DNA of 8,131 nt from Anaerolineales bacterium UBA6128 (GTDB lineage Bacteria; Chloroflexota; Anaerolineae; UBA1429): positions 14,589-22,719 of the forward strand of contig DIVQ01000034.1 in assembly GCA_002423325.1 (NCBI GenBank), given 5' to 3'. The translations under genes were made by a program, and so were the position numbers. The first letter of the stretch is position 1. Each line of letters starts with the position of its first letter. The notes under the pieces are model-generated. The model was not told the DNA's origin, ran no database searches, and saw only the letters and a list, made by a program, of their open reading frames with translations. Shown here piece after piece: positions 1 to 6,883 of the stretch.

Positions 1-1
1 G

Positions 2-1063
2 ATGGCCCCGATCGGGTTTGGCACCGCCGAGCTGCTGGTTCAGGCGCCTGCTCCCGACGACAGCAGCGCCACGCCAGCGCCCTCTCCCACCTCCGATCCA
101 TGCGCCCACCTGGTGCGCCGCGAGGGCGACCACCTGACGCTCTACGGTGAACGCTTTGTGTTCGCAGGCGTCAACGCCGTATCGCTGATGGACGAGAGCC
201 TGCCCGAAGCCGAACTGCCCGCCATCCTGGACACCCTGCAGTCGTGGGGCGTCACCATGGTGCGCATCTGGGTCAGGCCCGGCCGGGACCTGCAGCGCTT
301 CGAGTACCTGCTGGACCTGGCACAGCCGCGCGGCATCCGCTACTTGGTCACGCTGCAGGACTATTACCACTGGAAGGATGTCCGCTGGTTCGAGACGCAA
401 TACCTCACTGAGGATCTACCCCACATCGAGACGGTGGTCACGCGCTTCGGCGACCGCCCCGAGATCGCCATCTGGGAAGTGATGAACGAGCCCTGGTGCG
501 GCGCCCCCGGCGAGGTCACCGACCCCAACTGCTACCGTAGCCTGCAAGCCTGGGCCGAGCACACGACACAACTGATCCGGCGACTGGACCCCTGCCGCCC
601 CATATCGCTGGGCACGCTGGGTGCCCGCCACCTGGAGATCGAGCAGCAGGCCTATCGCGACCTCAGCGCCATCGACACAGTCGATATACTCAGTATGCAC
701 CGTGTGCCCGGCGACTGGTACAACGATCCGGTCGAGTTGGACATCGCGCGCGAACTGAACAAGCCCATCATGCTGGGGGAAGTGACGGTGTTGGGGTACT
801 CGATGAGCTGCGAGCAGTTGGGGCCGCTCGTGGTGCCCGAGCGCGCCCGCCTGCTGGAGACCGACATAAACAAAGCCCTGGAACTGGGCATGTCGGGCTA
901 TCTGCTATGGGACTATGCCCCCGGGTCGCTTCTCGACGTCTACGGCAAGGTCCGCCATTACTGCAGCGTGTACGGCTATTTCGCCGACGACCCGGTGGGG
1001 CCGGTCATCTGCGCGCTCGACATTCCGCGCGTGCCCATCCCGACGGATGACGACCCGCGCTAG
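2..1063 (+). CDS. GH5-like secreted glycoside hydrolase (clan GH-A), 5'-truncated
   Basis: This is a probable extracellular endo-acting glycosidase of the cellulase/mannanase type; the substrate cannot be told from the sequence. The visible 353 residues form a (beta/alpha)8 hydrolase with the usual GH5 signature residues in order: Arg88 (VRIW, strand 2), Asn162-Glu163-Pro164 (acid/base, in IWEVMNEPW), His233 (SMHRV), Glu260 (nucleophile, in PIMLGEV) and Trp303 (LLWDY, strand 8). Residues 15-32 are a Pro/Ser/Thr/Ala-rich spacer typical of a segment just after a signal peptide or lipid anchor, but no signal peptide is visible. The ATG at base 2 is therefore probably internal, and the gene is cut by the window edge. 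Seven cysteines agree with an exported protein. It converges on the large lipoprotein gene and overlaps it by 4 bp at the stop. Fold and catalytic pair are seen directly; the GH5 family call is from motif recognition, and a neighbouring GH-A family is possible. Confidence 0.82.
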   Translation: MAPIGFGTAELLVQAPAPDDSSATPAPSPTSDPCAHLVRREGDHLTLYGERFVFAGVNAVSLMDESLPEAELPAILDTLQSWGVTMVRIWVRPGRDLQRFEYLLDLAQPRGIRYLVTLQDYYHWKDVRWFETQYLTEDLPHIETVVTRFGDRPEIAIWEVMNEPWCGAPGEVTDPNCYRSLQAWAEHTTQLIRRLDPCRPISLGTLGARHLEIEQQAYRDLSAIDTVDILSMHRVPGDWYNDPVELDIARELNKPIMLGEVTVLGYSMSCEQLGPLVVPERARLLETDINKALELGMSGYLLWDYAPGSLLDVYGKVRHYCSVYGYFADDPVGPVICALDIPRVPIPTDDDPR

Positions 1064-4000
1064 ACCGGCTCGTCTGCAGCACGCCTGCGACTGAACAGGT
1101 AGAGTATCACCAGCAGCACCAGCCCTGCGCCCAGTCCCGGCAGCAGCCCAAGCCGCAGGTCGTCCAGCGAGCTGTCAAGCAGCGTGTAGCGCAGCACAAG
1201 CTTGGGCCGTCGCCCGGCCACGTCGGCCTGCGAGCTGGCCAGGCGCACCCACGGGCTCGCCTGCCCTTCAATGCTCAGCAGCAGACCCCGGTTGTCAGTC
1301 GGCTGCCGCACCCAGCGCTGCACGCTCTCGCGCACGTCCAGCGTAACCCAGCCGGACGCCGGACGCAAAGCCACACTGGCCAATGCCGCCACGGCGCGGT
1401 CGCTCTCAGGCGCGCTGGCCCCCGGCCCTGACCAGAGCGCCCCCAGATCGGCTTCCAACCAGTTGGCCGCATCCGCGCTCCAGCTACGGCGTAGCTCGTA
1501 CACGCTCAGGGCGCCGCCTGCCACCGACTGGAATTCGTCCACGTACACGCTCAGTAACGCCTCAGTGACGCGTGCACCTGGCGGCACCGACGCAAGGTCA
1601 AAGTGCAGCAGCGCCACCTGATCGCGCCCCTGACGCACATACAGATCGCGGCTACGGCCGTGGTTGCCCGCAATATGCCAGGCGTCCAGGTAGGTGTCGG
1701 CCACGCCCGCATAGCCGTCCAGACCCTGCTGGAGCACCACTTGCGCTCGCGCCGGTGTCGCCGTCGGCGCCGGCGTGATCGTGGGCGGCAGCAGGGTTCC
1801 GGTTGGGCTGGCGCTGGGTGCGACGCTCGCGACTGGCGTCGCACTGCGCGCCCGCGTCGGCGACGGAACGGTCAGGTCGTACGCAATCTCCAGCCGCGGT
1901 CGATAGTCGATGACGCCCCACTCGGAGGAGGCCAGCTCATAGGCGACAGGCGCGCTGGCCTCGCCCAGAATCGCCAGGCCGCGGTTGCTCTCGGGGTCAG
2001 ACACCCACTCTTGCACGAGCGTGCTCACATCCCAGGCCACCCAGCGCCGCTCGGCGCCGATCTCGGCACTGGCGTAGGTCACCCCGGCGCGGTCGTGGCC
2101 GATGCCGTTCGCGCCCGACTGCGCCCAGCCATCGGTGGCCGTCGAGCGCAGCCAGGTGACATGCACCGGATCCCAGTGTCGGATCAGCCTGGCAATGCCT
2201 GCGAACAGCTCGCCCGGCTGGTTACGCGACACCGCATACAGGTGCAGACTGGCCTCCTTGACCGAAGCGCCCGCAGGCATCCCCGTCAGATCGAACCAGA
2301 TCAACGCCACAGCCGTGGAACCCTGTCGCACCACCAGTCGGTCTGACCCCTCAAAGTTGCCATCCGGGCCGAGCGCGTCGATATGGGCATCCTGTACGCG
2401 CACGCCCGGCTCGCCGGCTCGCAGCACCACATGCACCAACCCGCCCGCGGGCGTGGCCGTGGGCGCGATCGCTGTTGCCGCAGGCGTCGCGCTGGGCAGT
2501 GTCGCCGTCAGAGACGGCACGCCGGTCACGACCGGCGTCGCGGCGGGGACCTCGATCGTCGTCGGCGTTGCAGAGGGTTCGAGCACGGGCCCGTCGGCGG
2601 GCGTAGCAGTGAGGGTGGCCACCAGTATCGGCGTGGCCGTGGCGGCGAGAGTGGGCTCCCCGATGGGCGGCTCGTACCCGCGCGGCGTCGCCGTTGCTTC
2701 GGGCTCGGGAATCGTATCGGTCGCGTCCGGCAGCGGATAGGGGCGCGCCGTCGGCGTCTCAGTCGGCGGCGGCACCGTCGCTGTGGGGGGCTGCGTCGGC
2801 TCGGGCGTCGCGGTGGCCGTGGCAGTGCAGGTCACGCTGGGCGTCAGCGTGGGCGTGCTGGTAGGGATGCGGGCCACCACCCACAGCCGCGGGCGCATAT
2901 GCTCGTGAGCGCTGTTGGAGGAGTACAGGTCGTACTGCACACTCTCCTGGCCTTCGGCCCGCAACACCAGCCCCGCATTGGTCAGCGGATCGCTCACCCA
3001 TTCACGCACCAGCGCGGTCACATCCAGGTTGTACCAGTAGTTATCGCTGCTCACCAGAGCGCTGGCCACAGACACCGATGAGCGGTCGCTCAGCGTATCG
3101 TTGCAGCCCGGCACGGCCCAGGCATCATCAGAGGATGCCAACACCCAGTTGCACGCTGCCTCGCTCCACGCGCGGTAGACTTTGTAAGCAGCCAGCCTCA
3201 GCGGCTGCGGATTGGTCCGCGCCACGCTGCCTACGCTCAGGATCGCCTGATCCACGATCGCGTTGGTGGGCAGGCTGGCCAGGTCGAACTTGAGCACTGC
3301 GGCTCGGACGTCGTACTGCCGCGCGGACAGCCGGTGGTCCTTGGCGCGCACCGCGTCCGGCGCCCAGCGATCGATAAAGGTGTCGTCGGAAGGGTCATAG
3401 CGCACAGCGCCCACCGGTGGGGTGGGCGTGGGGGCTAATCCGGCGTAGCTTTGAGGCGTGTAGGTGGGGCCGGGTTGTGGCGTAGGGGTGACGGTGGGCG
3501 ACGGCCGCGGCACGGGCGTGGGCGTCGCGGTGGCCCGCAGCGGCGATCCCCTGCCTCCCACCACCTGCATCATGTGGACGAACTCATCGCCATCGCCCTG
3601 ACAGGAGAGTCGCAGGTCCACGCCTCCCGGCAGGTTGTTGTCCAGGTAGCCGTCGGTGATCTCGAACCGCACCGACACCCAGTCGTCCACCGGACCCAAC
3701 GCGGGCCCCTTCTGGAGCACCTGGCTGGCGAGCGCGCCGTTGGCCTTGACGTACTGCAGGGCAAAGGTGTCGTCGCCGTGGTTGAGCAGCGTGACGTTGA
3801 CGATATAGTGCACACCGTTCGCCTGTACGGCTGCCGGCGGCTGCGCCAGGAACGGCCAGCCGTCGTTCACGTCGAGCGAGACATAGTACTGCCCCTCACC
3901 CTGCAGCGTTCGCCGCGACTGACGGCCATAGATGCTGTCCCTGCCGGCGGGCAGCTCGTCACGCCACACGCGCGCCGTGCGGCTCTCGGGCGCGTCGTCC

Positions 4001-5358
4001 GATCGCACCAGCCAGAAGCACCAGTCGCCGGCATGGCCCGACACCCCGCCACTGCCCCATGTCTGCAGCGGGTACTCCAGGTCGCGCAGCACCGTCCATA
4101 CGCTGGGCGTGTCATCCAGCGTCACCCCCAGATGCGCGGCCACGAAATGCAGCATCTCGGGCGAGGCTGCGTCCAGGTTCTCCTTGTGCAGATCGATCGC
4201 GTCGGGGTGATAGTGCAGGCCTGCGACGAGCGACCAGTAGGCCGCCTCACGGCTGCCCCAGGCATACACCGATTCGACCCAGATGGGCAGCGTCGTGGAA
4301 TAGGTGCGCACCATATCCCACGAACCCACAAAGGTGCCGTATCCCTGATGGCTATCGAGGTCGGTGCTCAGGCCGCAGTGCTTCAGGCCGATCGGGGGCA
4401 TCAGGCTGGCCGCGTGCGCTGCCAGGATACGACGCGTGCTGCTGCTGCCCGGCGCACTGGGCAGGTACAGGGGCATGCGCGGAAACGCCTGCCGGAACAC
4501 CGTCATCGTTTCAGTGCAGAATGGCACAAAGGCGCCGGCCACGTTGGGCGCCTGCTGCGCCAGCACCTCTGTCTGCCAGGCGCAATACCAGTCCTTGGTA
4601 GCGTGTGTTTCACCATCGATGCCCGTCAAAACGGACACCGACGTCACCTGCGGGTGCCCCTCAAAACGCTTTCCAAAAGCGCGGATCATGTCATAGTAGG
4701 CCTGACGCCAGATCGAGCTGTCGTACATTGGCACGACGGCCTTTTTGCTGCACGACTCGAGCAGATAGCCCACCTTGCGCCCGCCGACAGTCGGCCGGGG
4801 GTTGCCTGGGTTGGCCTGGTCGATCTGGTCGTACACCCAGGTTGGCGTGGCATCGTAAAAGTCAGCCGCCGCCCAGTTGGGCGCTGTCGAGAGGTAGGCA
4901 AAGATCTGGATGACGACCGGCTTGGCGATCTCGGTGCCATCGAGCAGCGTCACCTTGAACGACGCTTCGCGCTCCAGCAGCCGCTCAATCGGCCCCCAGT
5001 TGTACGCACCCGGCGCGGGATTGACCTCTTCCCAGGTCACAAAGTTGATCGAGCCGATCGGCCCCAGCTCTGGGCGCTCGTTCTGGAAATCGGTGCCCCA
5101 ATCGTACATCTGGTAGATGATCGGGGCTGGCGTGGAATAGCCAGGCGGATGCGCCTGCGAGACCACAGTGGGCGGCGGTGTCGACGACGCGCCGATGACC
5201 GGCGCCGTGGGTTCCAAAGGGCCGGGGCAGGCCGTCTCTACGCGGGGAGTGGGCAGCTCACAGCCGCCCAGCATCGCAGCCAGGCCCAGCGCCAGCAGGC
5301 CAAGCAGCAAAAGAGGCAGAAGCGGGCGTCGGGTTATCGGGCCGGGGTGACTGGTCAT
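1060..5358 (-). CDS. Large modular surface lipoprotein: GH-A-like barrel, beta-sandwich, three DNRLRE-type domains, C-terminal membrane helix
   Basis: 1432 residues, exported and probably displayed on the cell surface. Residues 1-33 are a lipoprotein signal: Arg-Arg at 10-11, a Leu-rich core and the lipobox LGGC with Cys33. Residues ~71-420 resemble a clan GH-A barrel: strand 1 holds Trp109 (FVTWEEVNP), a strand-4 acid/base candidate is Glu250 (LTGIDGE) and a strand-7 nucleophile candidate is Glu362 (LPIWVES). Residues ~440-603 look like a carbohydrate-binding-type beta-sandwich. Thr/Pro linkers at 606-650, 831-972 and 1162-1205 separate three DNRLRE-type beta-sandwich domains at about 651-830, 973-1161 and 1206-1392, each ending in a motif like LDVTALVREWV followed by Asn-x-Gly-Leu. 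Residues ~1403-1422 are a hydrophobic helix followed by Arg-Arg-Arg. The start at 5358 is supported by the signal peptide beginning there and by a promoter just upstream. A role in binding or cutting polysaccharide at the cell surface is inferred; exact family and substrate are unknown. Confidence 0.85.
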   Translation of the reverse strand: MTSHPGPITRRPLLPLLLLGLLALGLAAMLGGCELPTPRVETACPGPLEPTAPVIGASSTPPPTVVSQAHPPGYSTPAPIIYQMYDWGTDFQNERPELGPIGSINFVTWEEVNPAPGAYNWGPIERLLEREASFKVTLLDGTEIAKPVVIQIFAYLSTAPNWAAADFYDATPTWVYDQIDQANPGNPRPTVGGRKVGYLLESCSKKAVVPMYDSSIWRQAYYDMIRAFGKRFEGHPQVTSVSVLTGIDGETHATKDWYCAWQTEVLAQQAPNVAGAFVPFCTETMTVFRQAFPRMPLYLPSAPGSSSTRRILAAHAASLMPPIGLKHCGLSTDLDSHQGYGTFVGSWDMVRTYSTTLPIWVESVYAWGSREAAYWSLVAGLHYHPDAIDLHKENLDAASPEMLHFVAAHLGVTLDDTPSVWTVLRDLEYPLQTWGSGGVSGHAGDWCFWLVRSDDAPESRTARVWRDELPAGRDSIYGRQSRRTLQGEGQYYVSLDVNDGWPFLAQPPAAVQANGVHYIVNVTLLNHGDDTFALQYVKANGALASQVLQKGPALGPVDDWVSVRFEITDGYLDNNLPGGVDLRLSCQGDGDEFVHMMQVVGGRGSPLRATATPTPVPRPSPTVTPTPQPGPTYTPQSYAGLAPTPTPPVGAVRYDPSDDTFIDRWAPDAVRAKDHRLSARQYDVRAAVLKFDLASLPTNAIVDQAILSVGSVARTNPQPLRLAAYKVYRAWSEAACNWVLASSDDAWAVPGCNDTLSDRSSVSVASALVSSDNYWYNLDVTALVREWVSDPLTNAGLVLRAEGQESVQYDLYSSNSAHEHMRPRLWVVARIPTSTPTLTPSVTCTATATATPEPTQPPTATVPPPTETPTARPYPLPDATDTIPEPEATATPRGYEPPIGEPTLAATATPILVATLTATPADGPVLEPSATPTTIEVPAATPVVTGVPSLTATLPSATPAATAIAPTATPAGGLVHVVLRAGEPGVRVQDAHIDALGPDGNFEGSDRLVVRQGSTAVALIWFDLTGMPAGASVKEASLHLYAVSRNQPGELFAGIARLIRHWDPVHVTWLRSTATDGWAQSGANGIGHDRAGVTYASAEIGAERRWVAWDVSTLVQEWVSDPESNRGLAILGEASAPVAYELASSEWGVIDYRPRLEIAYDLTVPSPTRARSATPVASVAPSASPTGTLLPPTITPAPTATPARAQVVLQQGLDGYAGVADTYLDAWHIAGNHGRSRDLYVRQGRDQVALLHFDLASVPPGARVTEALLSVYVDEFQSVAGGALSVYELRRSWSADAANWLEADLGALWSGPGASAPESDRAVAALASVALRPASGWVTLDVRESVQRWVRQPTDNRGLLLSIEGQASPWVRLASSQADVAGRRPKLVLRYTLLDSSLDDLRLGLLPGLGAGLVLLVILYLFSRRRAADEPV
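1744..1875 (-). repeat. Thr/Pro/Ala-rich linker 3 of the lipoprotein
   Basis: Codes for residues 1162-1205, a low-complexity spacer with repeated ATP, SPT and TP units between the second and third DNRLRE-type domains. On the plus strand it appears as recurrent GGCGTCGC-like words. It is a flexible extracellular spacer, not a folded domain. Confidence 0.75.
2443..2868 (-). repeat. Long Thr/Pro/Ala-rich linker 2 of the lipoprotein
   Basis: Codes for residues 831-972, about 142 residues of imperfect TATP, ATPxxTP and PTxTP units between DNRLRE-type domains 1 and 2. It is roughly three times as long as the linkers on either side. The near-repetitive DNA (GGCGTCGCxGT words on the plus strand) is prone to slippage, so length differences between related strains would not be surprising. 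This kind of spacer is common in Chloroflexota surface proteins. Confidence 0.75.
3409..3543 (-). repeat. Thr/Pro-rich linker 1 of the lipoprotein
   Basis: Codes for residues 606-650, with motifs such as ATPTPVPRPSPTVTPTP, joining the enzyme-like N-terminal half to the first DNRLRE-type domain. It marks a clear domain boundary in the protein. Confidence 0.75.
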
Positions 5359-5376
5359 GCTGGTTCTCTGGCAGCG

Positions 5377-5404
5377 AGTATAGCGCGGCCGGGGAGCGCG
5401 TCAA
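5377..5404 (-). promoter_or_regulatory. Sigma-70-type promoter of the lipoprotein gene
   Basis: Read on the minus strand, TTGACG (5404-5399) and TATACT (5382-5377) are separated by 16 bp; each hexamer differs from the sigma-70 consensus at one position. The expected transcription start is near 5369-5370, only about 11-12 nt before the ATG at 5358. The mRNA would have a very short leader (about AGAGAACCAGC) with at best a weak purine-rich Shine-Dalgarno element. This gives the lipoprotein its own promoter, separate from hflX upstream. Confidence 0.65.
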
Positions 5405-5413
5405 ATGGGATGC

Positions 5414-5427
5414 GGAACGGGCGTTCC
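5414..5427. promoter_or_regulatory. Candidate operator: palindrome GGAACG-N2-CGTTCC
   Basis: A perfect inverted repeat with 6-bp arms and 2-bp centre, ten bases upstream of the -35 hexamer and centred about 51 bp before the predicted transcription start. Its core is GAAC-N4-GTTC, the same core as the LexA/DinR box of many Gram-positive bacteria. The match is short, so the identity of any regulator is inference; it could also be an activator site or form a small hairpin in a longer transcript. Confidence 0.35.
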
Positions 5428-5485
5428 AGGATGCGTGCAGACCGGAGATGCCCACGCCACGCTAGAGACGACACTTGTACGGCAC

Positions 5486-5494
5486 ATTATCCCA
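5486..5494 (-). promoter_or_regulatory. Possible second, weaker promoter (extended -10)
   Basis: Minus-strand TGGGATAAT has the extended -10 layout TG-N-GATAAT, with one mismatch to TATAAT. No well-spaced -35 is seen: a TTGGGA lies 19 bp upstream inside the TCCCAAAT repeats. A start here would give a leader of about 120 nt for the lipoprotein gene, including the GGAACG palindrome. Confidence 0.25.
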
Positions 5495-5518
5495 AATGAA
5501 TTCCCAAATATCCCAAAT
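5490..5518. repeat. Three direct copies of TCCCAAAT
   Basis: TCCCAAAT occurs at 5490-5497, 5502-5509 and 5511-5518, so the copies start 12 and 9 bp apart. The cluster is an AT-rich island in otherwise GC-rich DNA, 8 bp beyond the hflX stop and about 130 bp upstream of the lipoprotein start. No hairpin with a T-run is present, so it is not an evident terminator. It could be a regulator-binding cluster. Confidence 0.5.
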
Positions 5519-5525
5519 GCCCGCT

Positions 5526-6827
5526 CTACGAGTCGTCCGTATCGGCGGTCCTGGGGGCTCTGGCCCGCGCCAGCACATCCTCAAGCATCCACTTGGGCAA
5601 GCGTCCGCGTACCCGCACGCCCTGCGCCTCGTAGCGCAGATCATCGATGATGCCCTGCTTGCGCCATGTGTTGAGGGCGTCGCCCGCTTGATAGGGCAAC
5701 AGCACCTCCGTCTCGATCATGTCGGCAGCCAGTTGGACCTCAACCTCGGCCAACAATTCGTCAATGCCGACGCCCTGCTGCGCCGAGACCAGAACCGCAT
5801 CGGGGTAGCGAGCGCGCAGTTCACTGAGGTCATCGCGCCGCACCGCAAACCGCCTTCCGACCGCCTCATCCTCCTCGACCATGTCCAGCAAATCCACCTT
5901 GTTGAGCGCCAGGATGACGGGCTGATCGCGCATGTTCAGGTCGGCCAGCACTTCCTCGACGGTGCGCACTTGCTCGAGCACGTGCCGACTGCTGAGATCC
6001 ACCAGATGGATCAGCACGTCCGCCTCCTCGACCTCTTCGAGTGTCGCGCGGAAGGCGGCCACCAGCTCGGTGGGCAGCTTTTGGATGAACCCGACCGTAT
6101 CGGTAAAGAGCGCCTCTTTGCCACTGGGCAGCGCCACGCGGCGCGTGGTGGGGTCGAGCGTGGCGAACAGCTTGTCTTCTACCAGCACGTCAGCGTCAGA
6201 AAGGCGATTCAGCAACGTGGACTTGCCGGCGTTGGTGTAGCCCACGATTGCCACGGTGGGCAGTCCCTGACGCCGCCGGCGGCGGCGCTGCAGGCCACGC
6301 GTCTGGCGCACCTGATCGAGCTTGGCCCTGAGTTGGGCCATGCGCGCCACAATCTGCCGGCGGTCGAGCTCGAGTTGCGTCTCGCCGGGGCCGCGCAGCC
6401 CCACGCCTCCCTGAGTCTGCCGCGAGAGGTGTGTCCACTGGTGCGTCAGGCGCGGCAAACGGTAGGCATACTGCGCCATCTCGACCTGCAGGGCGCCCTC
6501 GGCGGTACGCGCGTGCAGCGCGAAAATGTCGAGAATCAGCGCTGTGCGGTCAATGATCTTGATCTCCAGCGCCTTTTCCAGGTTGCGCAGTTGCGCCGGG
6601 GAGAGCTCCTCGTCGAACAGCAGCACATCGATGTGCAGTTCATCGCGCAGGTGCGCCAGCTCCTCGACCTTGCCCGACCCGATGTATGTGCCGGGATGCA
6701 CAGCATCGAGATTCTGAATGTCGCGTCCGGCAATCTCGATGCCCGCGGTCTGGGCCAGACGCGCGAGTTCGTCCAGCGAGTCTTCGACGCTGAACAACCC
6801 GTCGCGCCCATGCACGCGCACGCCCAT
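5526..6827 (-). CDS. hflX: GTPase HflX, ribosome-associated
   Basis: Cytoplasmic GTPase that binds the 50S subunit and, in studied bacteria, splits stalled or stress-inactivated ribosomes. Counting from the ATG at 6827, the 433 residues show the HflX N-terminal domain (IGSGKVEEL at 49-57, LLFDEELSPAQ at 69-79, DRTALILDIF at 93-102), the family-specific glycine-rich GGVGLRGPGETQLE at 140-153, then the G domain: G1 GYTNAGKS 196-203, a TLDPTTR segment near 223-229, G3 DTVG 243-246, G4 NKVD 309-312 and G5 VSA 347-349. Length is close to that of E. coli HflX. The frame stays open upstream of the ATG and codes for HflX-like residues (PVERGYL directly before Met), so the true start is probably further up. 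One candidate is CTG at 6887, which overlaps the dapL stop as CTGA, follows AGAAAGGGTGG and would give 453 residues. It follows dapL closely and is probably cotranscribed with it. Confidence 0.95.
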   Translation of the reverse strand: MGVRVHGRDGLFSVEDSLDELARLAQTAGIEIAGRDIQNLDAVHPGTYIGSGKVEELAHLRDELHIDVLLFDEELSPAQLRNLEKALEIKIIDRTALILDIFALHARTAEGALQVEMAQYAYRLPRLTHQWTHLSRQTQGGVGLRGPGETQLELDRRQIVARMAQLRAKLDQVRQTRGLQRRRRRRQGLPTVAIVGYTNAGKSTLLNRLSDADVLVEDKLFATLDPTTRRVALPSGKEALFTDTVGFIQKLPTELVAAFRATLEEVEEADVLIHLVDLSSRHVLEQVRTVEEVLADLNMRDQPVILALNKVDLLDMVEEDEAVGRRFAVRRDDLSELRARYPDAVLVSAQQGVGIDELLAEVEVQLAADMIETEVLLPYQAGDALNTWRKQGIIDDLRYEAQGVRVRGRLPKWMLEDVLARARAPRTADTDDS

Positions 6828-6883
6828 CAGATAACCCCGTTCGACGGGCCGTCCGATTGCCAGTTCGCGTAACGTGCTGGGGG

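Noticed and set aside
1603..2346. 247-codon plus-strand frame opposite the lipoprotein C-terminal half
   Set aside because: Arg-rich product without motifs, antisense to DNRLRE-type domains 2 and 3 and linker 3; a shadow frame.
3451..5499. 682-codon open frame on the plus strand opposite the lipoprotein gene
   Set aside because: It lies almost entirely antisense to a gene with clear domains, its product is rich in Arg, His and Gln with no domain pattern, and long antisense frames are expected in GC-rich coding DNA.
6271..6284. Perfect 14-bp GC palindrome CGCCGCCGGCGGCG inside hflX
   Set aside because: It is explained by a run of Arg codons (residues ~181-186) before the G domain, a basic linker usual in HflX.
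5475..6872. 465-codon open frame on the plus strand opposite hflX
   Set aside because: It mirrors the hflX gene, whose motifs are unmistakable, and its translation shows no recognisable family or exported-protein signal.
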